Positions 1-7,227 of a stretch of DNA of 10,867 nucleotides are shown in pieces. The DNA comes from Deltaproteobacteria bacterium (GTDB taxonomy: Bacteria > Desulfobacterota > Syntrophia > Syntrophales > Fen-1087), in NCBI GenBank assembly GCA_026388595.1, contig JAPLJM010000189.1, positions 1-10,867 on the forward strand. Direction: 5' to 3'. Both the position numbers and the translations under genes were made by a program. Numbering within the stretch: position 1 is the stretch's first letter; the number at the start of each line of letters is the position of its first letter. The notes under the pieces are model-generated. The model did not search any database. It was not told where the DNA came from and saw only the letters and a list, made by a program, of their open reading frames with translations.

Positions 1-34
1 GATTCACCGGCAGGCTTCGTTCTTGCGGGAAAGA

Positions 35-628
35 CTAGGTCAAGCAGCTATTCACGAAATCCCAGTTGACCAACTTGTCGATCACTGCGGCCAGATAGTC
101 GGGGCGACGGTTCTGATAATCTAGATAATAAGCATGTTCCCAGACGTCAAGGGTCAGCAGAGGCTTCAAACCGTGAGCGATAGGCGTGTCGGCATTGGCC
201 GTTTTGACGATCTTCAGTTGTCCGTTGTCGAGTACCAGCCATGCCCAACCGCTGCCAAATTGGGTTGTCCCCGCTGTTTTGAGCTCTTCGACGAATTTGT
301 CATAACTGCCCCAGGCGGCCATAATCTTCGTGCCGATTGCCCCGGTGGGGATGCCGCCGCCGTCCGGCTTCAGGCACTGCCAGTAAAAAGAGTGATTCCA
401 GACCTGTGCGGTATTGTTGAAGATCCCCACCTTCGCCGCATCGCCTACTGTTTTCTTAATGATGGCCTCGAGGCTCACATCCTCAAATTCCGTGCCGGCA
501 ATCAGTTTGTTCGCATTGTCCACATAGGCCCGATGATGCTTTCCATAATGAAAATCCAGCGTATTGGCGCTGATGATAGGCGCCAGGGCGTCCTTTGCAT
601 AGGGTAGATCAGGGTATTGAATAGCCAT
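35..628 (-). CDS. sodB: Superoxide dismutase, iron type (SodB)
   Basis: Cytoplasmic enzyme that converts superoxide to oxygen and hydrogen peroxide. The 197-residue product has the usual length and shows the four metal ligands of the Fe/Mn-SOD family: His27 (FHYGKHH), His79 (QVWNHSFYW), Asp161 and His165 (DVWEHAYY). Two positions favour iron. Gln75 in NNTAQVWNH is the second-sphere glutamine of Fe-SODs, and Ala146 in TANADTP occupies the place where Mn-SODs carry their glutamine. There is no signal peptide. I start at the ATG at 628 because an AGGAGA ribosome binding site lies 5 nt upstream; a possible TTG start five codons earlier (643) would place that site inside the gene. It has its own promoter (672-701), so it is probably transcribed apart from the ligase gene behind it. 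No clear terminator is visible in the 34 bases left before the window edge. Confidence 0.96.
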   Translation of the reverse strand: MAIQYPDLPYAKDALAPIISANTLDFHYGKHHRAYVDNANKLIAGTEFEDVSLEAIIKKTVGDAAKVGIFNNTAQVWNHSFYWQCLKPDGGGIPTGAIGTKIMAAWGSYDKFVEELKTAGTTQFGSGWAWLVLDNGQLKIVKTANADTPIAHGLKPLLTLDVWEHAYYLDYQNRRPDYLAAVIDKLVNWDFVNSCLT

Positions 629-671
629 AATGTCTCCTTTCAAATTTAGTTAGTCGTTAATGAAACCGGTC

Positions 672-701
672 TTTATATGACCATCCACATATAATGTGCA
701 A
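672..701 (-). promoter_or_regulatory. Putative sigma-70 promoter of sodB
   Basis: Reading the minus strand, a -35 box TTGCAC (696-701) and a -10 box TATAAA (672-677) are separated by 18 bp. This would start transcription near 665, giving a leader of about 37 nt before the sodB ATG. It is the only good promoter match in the 116-bp gap between the ligase gene and sodB. Prediction by eye. Confidence 0.6.
673..694. promoter_or_regulatory. Inverted repeat in sodB promoter, candidate operator
   Basis: TTATATG (673-679) and CATATAA (688-694) form a perfect 7-bp inverted repeat around an 8-bp spacer. It covers the -10 box and most of the spacer of the sodB promoter, a position where a bound dimer would block RNA polymerase. 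It does not match the textbook Fur, PerR, FNR or CRP boxes closely, so the regulator is unknown. The region is AT-rich, so chance remains possible. Confidence 0.4.
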
Positions 702-744
702 GATGGCTTTAACGAAATCATTTTCATAATTTATTTTCGAAGTC

Positions 745-2373
745 TTACTTGTCGGAAACATTGATTTTACCACTTGCCACCATCTCCCGGAGATCTTTTT
801 TACTGAATTTGCCCACGCTGGTTTTCGGAATCTGGTCCAGAAAGACGAAATGATCGGGAATCCACCAATCGGCTTTGACCCTGCTTTTCAGGAACGTCTG
901 CAATTCTTCCCCTGTGGCTGTTTCCCCTGGCTTCAGCACAATGCATCCCAGGGGCCGTTCCTGCCATTTGGGATGGGGAATGCCGATAACCGCTGCTTCC
1001 AGCACCTTGGGATGGGCCATGATGAGATTTTCGAGATCTACTGAAGAAATCCATTCGCCGCCGCTTTTTACCAGATCCTTGGTCCGATCAACGAGACGGA
1101 CATAGCCCTCTGCGTCAATGGTTCCCACATCACCGGTATGCAGCCAGCCGTCGGCAAAGACCGGCAGAGATCGCTCCGGATCACGGTCATACTCCTTGGC
1201 GATCCAGGGGCCGCGCAGCAGAATTTCACCCCACTCCTGTCCGTCCGCCTTGACTTCCACGCCCCGTTCATTAATGATCTTCATTTCCAATCCGAGTGCG
1301 AGCAGTCCCGCGCTGAATTTGACGTCGTAAATGGCTTCCTTCGGCCAGTCCGCCATGTCGCTTTTGGGAATGGCGGCCAGCGCCAGCGGCGTCGTTTCCG
1401 TCATGCCATAGGCCTGCGAGAGAGGGAAGCCATACTTTTCGTTCAGGGCCTCCATCAAATACCGGGGGCAGGCCGCGCCGCCGGAATAGACGGCCCGGAG
1501 TGACGAAAAATCATACCAGCCTCCGCTTTCCAGGTACTGGTAAAGCATCATCCAGATCGTCGGGACGCCGGCGGAGAATGTTACTTTTTCGTCGGCAATG
1601 ATCTTGCAGAGAACGGCCATATTGAGAACCTCCCGGCCGGGGAAAATTTGCTTGCAACCCAGTCCTACACCGCCGAAGGGAGCGCCCCAGGCATTGGCGT
1701 GAAACATGGGGACCACGTGCAGGATACAGTCACGCTCCGCGACGCCGAGCGTGACGCCGACGGCATAGGAATGCAAGACCAGTCCCCGATGGGAATAGAC
1801 GACGCCTTTGGGATCGCCTGTGGTTGCCGAGGTATAGCAAAGCAAAGCGGGGTCCCATTCGCTGAGGTTGTCTGGAAAGTCATAAGTGTCCGGGAACTGA
1901 GAGATCCATTCATCGTAAAGATAGACCGGTGACAGGGTTGTCTGGGGTAATTGGCCCGATTGCGAGAGAATGATGAAATGCTTCACCGTTTTTAACTGGT
2001 CCTTGACCAGCTCGACAAAGAAAAGCAGGTCTTCATCGACAAAAAGCACCTGGTCTTCGGCATGATTCAGCACGTAGATCAGATGGTGCATGGGAAGGCG
2101 AAAGTTGACCGTATGCAGGGTGGCGCCCATGCAGGGAACGGCAAAATAAAGCTCCATGTGACGCTGGTTGTTCAAAGCGATACTGGCCACACGATCCCCT
2201 CGTTGAATGCCCAGCGAGGCAAGGGCATGCGCGAGCTGGCAGGTGCGTTTGAAATAATCGGCATAGGTATAGCGGAAAATCTCCTGGGGATAAACGGAGA
2301 CGAGTTCCTTTTTGGGGAAATATTTGGCTGCCCGCAAAAGAAAGGTTCTTAACAACAAAGGATAGTCCATCAT
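745..2373 (-). CDS. Medium/long-chain fatty acyl-CoA ligase (AMP-forming, AlkK-like)
   Basis: ANL-superfamily enzyme that activates a carboxylic acid with ATP to an acyl-adenylate and then transfers the acyl group to CoA. The 542-residue length and overall sequence resemble AlkK-type fatty acyl-CoA synthetases. Visible motifs: the phosphate-binding loop YTSATTGDPKG (180-190); MFHANAWG (223-230); AYGMTETTP (321-329); GWLHTGD (409-415) with the adenylate-binding Asp; the hinge region around VDRTKDLVKSGGEW (428-441); and the catalytic lysine Lys522 in PKTSVGKFSK. All key residues are present, so it should be active. The loop has Ala183 where TSGTTG is the common form. There is no signal peptide. 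A near-perfect Shine-Dalgarno (TAAGGAGG, 2383-2390) sits about 9 nt before the ATG at 2373; a second in-frame ATG follows directly. The acid substrate cannot be read from the sequence: fatty acids are most likely, but aromatic or branched acids are not excluded. Confidence 0.92.
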   Translation of the reverse strand: MMDYPLLLRTFLLRAAKYFPKKELVSVYPQEIFRYTYADYFKRTCQLAHALASLGIQRGDRVASIALNNQRHMELYFAVPCMGATLHTVNFRLPMHHLIYVLNHAEDQVLFVDEDLLFFVELVKDQLKTVKHFIILSQSGQLPQTTLSPVYLYDEWISQFPDTYDFPDNLSEWDPALLCYTSATTGDPKGVVYSHRGLVLHSYAVGVTLGVAERDCILHVVPMFHANAWGAPFGGVGLGCKQIFPGREVLNMAVLCKIIADEKVTFSAGVPTIWMMLYQYLESGGWYDFSSLRAVYSGGAACPRYLMEALNEKYGFPLSQAYGMTETTPLALAAIPKSDMADWPKEAIYDVKFSAGLLALGLEMKIINERGVEVKADGQEWGEILLRGPWIAKEYDRDPERSLPVFADGWLHTGDVGTIDAEGYVRLVDRTKDLVKSGGEWISSVDLENLIMAHPKVLEAAVIGIPHPKWQERPLGCIVLKPGETATGEELQTFLKSRVKADWWIPDHFVFLDQIPKTSVGKFSKKDLREMVASGKINVSDK

Positions 2374-2557
2374 GGTCGCGTTCCTCCTTATTTAAGAAAA
2401 GACCCCGATATTCAAATCATTATGCGTATCCTGTTGATAAAGACGTTCTAAATTATCATTGATCGTCGTTAAAATGCCAGCAAATTATTTGAAAATATGT
2501 TTAAAGGATCAATAGTGAAGAGCGCTTTATTTAAAAAAGGATGGGCAAGGAGAAAAC
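2374..2557. promoter_or_regulatory. Divergent control region between acyl-CoA ligase and patatin genes
   Basis: This 184-bp AT-rich stretch must hold the start signals of both divergent genes. On the plus strand TTGAAA (2489-2494) followed after 16 bp by AATAGT (2511-2516) is a weak promoter candidate for the patatin gene; I find no convincing promoter for the ligase. Two symmetrical elements are present: TGATAA-N12-TTATCA (2435-2458) and CAAAT-T-ATTTG (2481-2491). Either could bind a regulator, but neither is a recognised box. Confidence 0.35.
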
Positions 2558-3487
2558 ATGGCAATTAAAATAGGATTGGCGCTGGGGAGCGGTTCCGCCC
2601 GTGGCTGGGCGCATATCGGCGTCATCCGGAGTTTGCAGGCCGAGAGCATCCCGATTGACTTGGTTTGCGGCGCTTCGATCGGGGCTGTGGTGGCCGGGGC
2701 TTATGCCGCTGATTTTCTGGATCCCATGGATCAGTGGGTGCGGGAACTCACCTGGGCGGATATCCTGGGCTTCATGGATGTCACGCTGCCCCGTTCCGGT
2801 CTGATCGAAGGGGGTAAAATCATTAATTATTTCAAGGAAAACATGTCCGACTCCAACATTGAGGACCTGCCAATTCCCTTTGCCGCCGTGGCCACGGACC
2901 TGAAAACGGGCAAGGAAATCTGGCTGCAGAAAGGCTCCATGATGGATGCCATTCGCGCCAGCATGTCCTTCCCGGGCATTCTGACCCCCTATCAGCAGCG
3001 AAATCAATGGCTGGTGGATGGGGGACTGGTGAATCCCGTGCCGGTCTCCCTCTGCCGTGCCATGGGCGCCGATGTGGTCATTGCCGTCAATCTCAACTCG
3101 GATATCATGGGGAAACCCCGGTTCACCAGGCTTCCCGACCAAATCCCCATAGACGAGCAGGTTTCCGAGGATCTGACCCTGCCGCGAAAACTGGCGACCT
3201 TTTTCAATGGAAAACTCCGCCAGACCAATCTATCCATTTTCAAGCGGTTCGGTCTGTCGGCACCGGATCGGGGGCCATCTCTCTTTGAGGTGCTGGCCAT
3301 GTCCATCAGCATTATGCAGGACCGTATCACCAGGCAGCGGCTGGCCGGTGAGCCGCCGGATGTCCTGGTCTCGCCCCGCTTAAATCACATCGGCCTGCTG
3401 GAATTCAACCGGGCCGCTGATGCCATTGCGGAAGGCCGCCGGGCTATGGACCGGATGATGCCGCTGCTGAAGGACATTTTGGATTAA
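2558..3487 (+). CDS. Patatin-like phospholipase / serine hydrolase, RssA-like
   Basis: A 309-residue single-domain patatin-fold hydrolase, expected to cleave acyl esters of phospholipids or related lipids. It carries the full catalytic set: the oxyanion loop GSGSARG (10-16), the nucleophile elbow GASIG with Ser40, and Asp154 in VDGG completing the Ser-Asp dyad. The C-terminal half, with PDVLVSPRLNHIGLLEF and the following helix, matches the bacterial RssA/NTE-like subgroup. There is no signal peptide or clear membrane segment, so it is probably cytoplasmic or peripherally membrane-bound. The start is supported by AAGGAG seven nucleotides upstream of the ATG. It is transcribed divergently from the acyl-CoA ligase, so shared regulation and a link between fatty-acid release and activation are plausible. 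Family assignment is firm; the natural substrate is unknown. Confidence 0.93.
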   Translation: MAIKIGLALGSGSARGWAHIGVIRSLQAESIPIDLVCGASIGAVVAGAYAADFLDPMDQWVRELTWADILGFMDVTLPRSGLIEGGKIINYFKENMSDSNIEDLPIPFAAVATDLKTGKEIWLQKGSMMDAIRASMSFPGILTPYQQRNQWLVDGGLVNPVPVSLCRAMGADVVIAVNLNSDIMGKPRFTRLPDQIPIDEQVSEDLTLPRKLATFFNGKLRQTNLSIFKRFGLSAPDRGPSLFEVLAMSISIMQDRITRQRLAGEPPDVLVSPRLNHIGLLEFNRAADAIAEGRRAMDRMMPLLKDILD

Positions 3488-3497
3488 AGAGAGGAAG

Positions 3498-3529
3498 TTC
3501 CCCCTGTCGAAAAGGCGCAGGGGGGGCTT
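3498..3529. terminator. Possible bidirectional intrinsic terminator between convergent genes
   Basis: CCCCCTG (3500-3506) pairs with CAGGGGG (3518-3524) around an 11-nt loop, with two extra G-U pairs possible at the base. It lies in the 50-bp gap between the ends of the patatin gene and trmFO, where a shared terminator is expected. The following T run is poor (CTTATT), so efficiency is uncertain. Confidence 0.45.
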
Positions 3530-3537
3530 ATTCAGCC

Positions 3538-4854
3538 TCAGCGATGGAGCGTGGCTTCCCAGTCTTTCAGGTCTGTCAGTGCGCGCTCGGCATAGGCCTT
3601 CCCCCGGTCTTTTTTTGTCGTCTTTTGCGGAAGGCGCAGGAAGAGGCCGAAGTTGACGTTCATGGGCTGGAATGTCTTGCTTTTTGCATTCATGATATGT
3701 TGCAGCAATGAACCGATGGCGGTCGTCTCCGGAGGCGGGAGGATTTCCTTTCCGGCCGCCAGGGCGGCGGCATTGAGGCCTGCCAGGAGTCCCATGGCGG
3801 TCGATTCAACGTAGCCTTCAACACCCGTGATCTGCCCGGCAAATAGAATACTTTCATCCGTCCGCAATTGCAGTGTATTTTTAAGCAGGGTCGGTGAATT
3901 AATGAACGTATTCCGATGGATGCTGCCGTAGCGGGCGAATTCAGCCTGTTCCAGTCCGGGGATCATCCGGAAGATCCGCCGTTGTTCAGGCCAGGTCAGC
4001 TTCGTCTGAAAGCCTACCATATTGAACAGGGTCATCGCCCGATTTTCCGGGCGAAGCTGGACGACCGCATAAGGTTGGCGGCCCGTCTTTGGATCAATGA
4101 GGCCGACGGGCTTCATGGGGCCGAAGGCCAGGGTCTGGATTCCCCGTCTGGCAATGACTTCCACAGGCAGGCAACCCTCAAAGCATTTAATCGCTTCGAA
4201 AGACCTGAGCGGGACGTCTGTTCCTTCCGTCAGGGCCTTCCAGAAACGCTCATAAGCTCCTTTTTCAAAAGGGCAGTTCAGGTAATCTCCTTCACCGCTG
4301 TCATACCGCGATGCACGAAAGACCTTTTCAAAATCAATGGAATCCGCATCAATGATCGGCGAAATGGCATCATAGAAATACAGGTGCTGCGCACCGGTGA
4401 GACGGGCAATGGCGCCGGTCAGCGAATCGGAAGTCAGTGGACCCGTGGCGACGATCACCCATCGGTTACCGGGAATCTCAGTGAGTTCCCGCCGGATTAT
4501 CTGCAGTTCCTTCCGTGATGCCAGCCGGTCTTCGATATATCGGGAGAAATCGGTCCGATTGACGGCCAGCGCCCGTCCCGCCGGGACGGCTGTCGCATCG
4601 GCAGCCTCCATAATCAGCGAATCCAGGCGGCGCATCTCTTCTTTGAGCAGGCCGACGGCATTATCAAGGGTATCGGCGCGCAGTGAATTGCTGCAGACCA
4701 GCTCGGCCAGCATGGGAGATTTGTGTGCAGGGGAGAAGCTGCCCGGCTTCATGTCGTAGAGGACCGTGTCATGGCCCCGTTTAGATAATTGCCAGGCTGC
4801 CTCACAACCGGCCAGACCGCCGCCGATAATGACGATGGGGGAAGCGGATGTCAT
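3538..4854 (-). CDS. trmFO: Methylenetetrahydrofolate-tRNA-(uracil-5-)-methyltransferase TrmFO
   Basis: FAD- and folate-dependent enzyme that makes m5U (ribothymidine) at position 54 of the tRNA T loop, taking the methyl carbon from methylenetetrahydrofolate; it replaces the SAM-dependent TrmA. The 438-residue length is typical. It begins with the FAD-binding Rossmann motif IIGGGLAGCEAA (9-20). It contains AELVCSNSLR with Cys54 and CFEGCLPVE with Cys228, matching the two functional cysteines known in Bacillus subtilis TrmFO (Cys53, Cys226). A second FAD contact is GQITGVEGYVES (340-351). It is the last gene of dprA-topA-trmFO, an order seen in many Firmicutes and deltaproteobacteria. The ATG lies 25 nt after the topA stop and has no clear Shine-Dalgarno, so translation may depend on ribosomes arriving from topA. 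No better start is visible. Its substrate class, tRNA, happens to be encoded 5.5 kb away. Confidence 0.97.
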   Translation of the reverse strand: MTSASPIVIIGGGLAGCEAAWQLSKRGHDTVLYDMKPGSFSPAHKSPMLAELVCSNSLRADTLDNAVGLLKEEMRRLDSLIMEAADATAVPAGRALAVNRTDFSRYIEDRLASRKELQIIRRELTEIPGNRWVIVATGPLTSDSLTGAIARLTGAQHLYFYDAISPIIDADSIDFEKVFRASRYDSGEGDYLNCPFEKGAYERFWKALTEGTDVPLRSFEAIKCFEGCLPVEVIARRGIQTLAFGPMKPVGLIDPKTGRQPYAVVQLRPENRAMTLFNMVGFQTKLTWPEQRRIFRMIPGLEQAEFARYGSIHRNTFINSPTLLKNTLQLRTDESILFAGQITGVEGYVESTAMGLLAGLNAAALAAGKEILPPPETTAIGSLLQHIMNAKSKTFQPMNVNFGLFLRLPQKTTKKDRGKAYAERALTDLKDWEATLHR

Positions 4855-4879
4855 CGGATAAGGGCGGGAAGGGATGTTT

Positions 4880-7222
4880 TCACACCGGGGCCTTGATCTT
4901 CATGATATTTTTGCATTCGGGGTAGCCGGAGCAGCCCAGGAAGCGGCCAAATCGCCCCCGCTTGATGACCATATGCCGCCCGCATTTGTCGCAGGGAGTG
5001 TCTGTCACTTCGGCCTCCTGGGGTTGGGCTGCGCCGCCCGGCCCCTTTTTTGTTTTCATGATATTTTTGCATTCAGGATAGCCGGAGCAGCCCAGGAAGG
5101 GGCCGAACCTGCCCCGTTTAACAACCATGTGCCGTCCGCATTGATCGCAGGCAACGTCGCTGATTTCCTCTTTTACCGGTATGATCGCACCATGTTCGTC
5201 TTTCCTCATATTGACGATGTTCTTGCATTCGGGATAGCCGGAGCAGCCGAGGAAGGGGCCGAACTTTCCTCCCTTGACGACCATGGGGCGGCTGCACTTG
5301 TCACAGACAATGTCCGTTTCCGCCGCCTGAGGTTCGGGCGTCACAAGCTGCCCGTCAGTGTTGCGGGTAAAATTCTGGGTATTCTTGCAGGTCGGGTAGT
5401 TGGAACAGGCGAGAAAATTACCGTTTCGGCCCCATTTGATCACCATGGGATGCCCGCATTTTTCACAGACTTTGTCGGTGGGGAGTTCTTCCCGCTTGAC
5501 ATTACGCATCTCTGTTTTGGCCTTTTTGAGCTCCGCGGCAAAGGGAATATAAAAATCATTGAGTGTGTCGAGACGCTTTATCTTGCCTTCTTCAATCATA
5601 TCCAGCTTGTTTTCCAGAGACGCGGTGAATGCCACGTCCAGCACCTGGGGGAAATTCAAGATAAGCAAGTCCGTCACCATAACGCCCAGGTCGGTGGGAT
5701 GAAACCGTCCCTTTTCCAGGCGGACATATTCTCTGTCCTGAATCGTGCTCAGGATGGCGGCATAGGTGCTGGGCCGTCCGATGCCATTTTCTTCCAGTTC
5801 ACGGACCAGCGATGCCTCGGTAAAGCGGGGTGCAGGCTGGGTGAATTTCTGCTCCGGCTTGAGCGCCAGCAGCTTCAGAGTCTCGTTTTCTTTCAGGGCA
5901 GGCAGAATCCGGCCGAATTCACCCTCTTCGCCGTTGCCGTTTCCATTGTCCTCCTTGCCTTCGGTGTAGACAATCGTGAATCCGGGGAAGGTCATGACCG
6001 AACCCTGGGCACGGAAAGTGCAGCCACCGGCGGTGATATCAATCGTCGTCTGATCGAAGACGGCCGGATTCATCTGGCTGGCCATAAAACGGTTCCAGAT
6101 GAGCTGATAGAGCCGAAACTGGTCGTTGTTAAGATAGGCCTTGATATCCTGGGGCTTGTAGGCCATTGAGGACGGCCGGATCGCTTCGTGGGCGTCTTGG
6201 GCGGTCCCGGCGTTCTTGAAGACCCGAGATTTCGCGGGCAGATAGTCCGGATCATAGTTCTCCCGGATGTATGTCCTGGCGTCTTTCAGGGCCTCTTCGG
6301 CGATCCGGACGGAATCGGTTCGCATGTAGGTAATCAATCCGACAGAACCTTCTTTTCCCAGTTCGATGCCCTCGTATAGTTTCTGCGCCACACCCATTGT
6401 CTTTTTTGCCGAAAAACTCAACTTCCGGGACGCTTCCTGTTGCAACTTGCTGGTGGTAAAGGGCGGCGCCGGAGAGCGCTTCATTTCCTTCTTTTCCACC
6501 TTGGCGACGGTATAAGGTGCAACCTTCAGTTTTGCCACGAGTTCGGACGACTGGGTTTCGTTGACGACCTTGGCCTTTTTCCCGTCGATTTTCGTCAGAC
6601 GCGCCTCGAATGGCGGTGGGTTTGAACCTTCCAGCGATGCGGTGAGGTTCCAGTATTCTTCCGGGACAAACTTGCAGATTTCCGCTTCCCGGTCACAGAT
6701 GATCCGGACTGCGACGGACTGAACCCGTCCCGCGCTCAGGCCGCGCTTGACCTTTTCCCAGAGCAGGGGACTGATCTGATACCCCACCAGCCGGTCCAGG
6801 ATCCGGCGGGTCTGCTGGGCTTCATACTTATTGAAGTTCAGATCCAGGGGGTGGCTGATGGCGTCGAGGATGGTGTTTTTTGTCAGGTCGTTGAACAGGA
6901 CACGGCGAATGAGCTTGCCCTTTGCGGCAAGCTCACCAGCGATATGCCAGGCAATCGCTTCACCCTCCCGGTCCGGGTCGGGCGCCAGGTAGATGTTTTT
7001 GGCGCTTTTGGCTGCCTTTTTCAGCTCGGCAATAATTTTCTTCTTGGTTTCGATCACCTGGTAGGTGGGTTCAAAATCGTGCTGCATATCAATGCCCAGG
7101 GTGCTTTTCGGAAGATCTTTCACATGTCCCATGCAGGCCCGGACATCAAAGTCGGGTCCCAGGAATTTCTTGATGGTTTTAACTTTCGTGGGTGATTCAA
7201 CAATAATTAAAGAATCCGACAT
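4880..7222 (-). CDS. topA: DNA topoisomerase I (type IA) with four C-terminal zinc ribbons
   Basis: Relaxes negative supercoils by cutting one strand through a tyrosine-DNA link and passing the other. Of 780 residues, 1-115 form the Toprim domain with Glu9 (IIVESPTK) and the acidic triad DPDREGE (82-88). The catalytic tyrosine is Tyr299 in GLITYMRTDS. The type IA core continues to about 580 and includes GRVQSVAVR (165-173) and ENGIGRPSTYA (478-488). The C-terminus holds four tandem C4 zinc ribbons with cysteines at 586/589/606/612, 640/643/660/666, 692/695/712/718 and 744/747/764/770; all sixteen are intact. The last three units repeat every 52 residues exactly. The start at 7222 is fixed by AAGGAG lying within the final dprA codons; only 5 nt separate the dprA stop from this ATG, so the two are translationally coupled. 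The zinc ribbons are expected to bind single-stranded DNA and perhaps RNA polymerase. Confidence 0.98.
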   Translation of the reverse strand: MSDSLIIVESPTKVKTIKKFLGPDFDVRACMGHVKDLPKSTLGIDMQHDFEPTYQVIETKKKIIAELKKAAKSAKNIYLAPDPDREGEAIAWHIAGELAAKGKLIRRVLFNDLTKNTILDAISHPLDLNFNKYEAQQTRRILDRLVGYQISPLLWEKVKRGLSAGRVQSVAVRIICDREAEICKFVPEEYWNLTASLEGSNPPPFEARLTKIDGKKAKVVNETQSSELVAKLKVAPYTVAKVEKKEMKRSPAPPFTTSKLQQEASRKLSFSAKKTMGVAQKLYEGIELGKEGSVGLITYMRTDSVRIAEEALKDARTYIRENYDPDYLPAKSRVFKNAGTAQDAHEAIRPSSMAYKPQDIKAYLNNDQFRLYQLIWNRFMASQMNPAVFDQTTIDITAGGCTFRAQGSVMTFPGFTIVYTEGKEDNGNGNGEEGEFGRILPALKENETLKLLALKPEQKFTQPAPRFTEASLVRELEENGIGRPSTYAAILSTIQDREYVRLEKGRFHPTDLGVMVTDLLILNFPQVLDVAFTASLENKLDMIEEGKIKRLDTLNDFYIPFAAELKKAKTEMRNVKREELPTDKVCEKCGHPMVIKWGRNGNFLACSNYPTCKNTQNFTRNTDGQLVTPEPQAAETDIVCDKCSRPMVVKGGKFGPFLGCSGYPECKNIVNMRKDEHGAIIPVKEEISDVACDQCGRHMVVKRGRFGPFLGCSGYPECKNIMKTKKGPGGAAQPQEAEVTDTPCDKCGRHMVIKRGRFGRFLGCSGYPECKNIMKIKAPV
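4901..5406. repeat. Tandem 156-bp coding repeats (TopA zinc ribbons)
   Basis: Inside the 3' end of topA the zinc-ribbon units recur at DNA level. The TTGCATTC landmark falls at 4911, 5067 and 5223, an exact 156-bp period (52 codons). The related TTGCAGGTC of the first, most diverged unit is at 5385, 162 bp further on. The two units nearest the stop share an 18-bp identical run at 4901 and 5057 and another long run just after, which indicates recent duplication or gene conversion. Confidence 0.85.
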
Positions 7223-7227
7223 ATGGC

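Noticed and set aside
134..607. 157-codon frame opposite sodB
   Set aside because: Antisense to conserved SOD sequence with no independent signal.
629..643. Longer sodB start five codons upstream
   Set aside because: It would begin with TTG and place the AGGAGA ribosome binding site inside the coding sequence; the ATG at 628 fits the family N-terminus.
2531..3142. 203-codon frame opposite the patatin gene
   Set aside because: Composition rich in His, Gly and Ile typical of an antisense shadow; the patatin motifs on the other strand are decisive.
3916..4518. 200-codon frame opposite trmFO
   Set aside because: Antisense to a fully conserved enzyme, no domain and no ribosome binding site of note.
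4874..6169. Long open frame (431 codons) on the plus strand opposite topA
   Set aside because: It lies wholly antisense to the conserved TopA coding sequence. Its product mirrors the zinc-ribbon repeats as degenerate repeats, and it has no recognisable domain. It is a by-product of codon bias.
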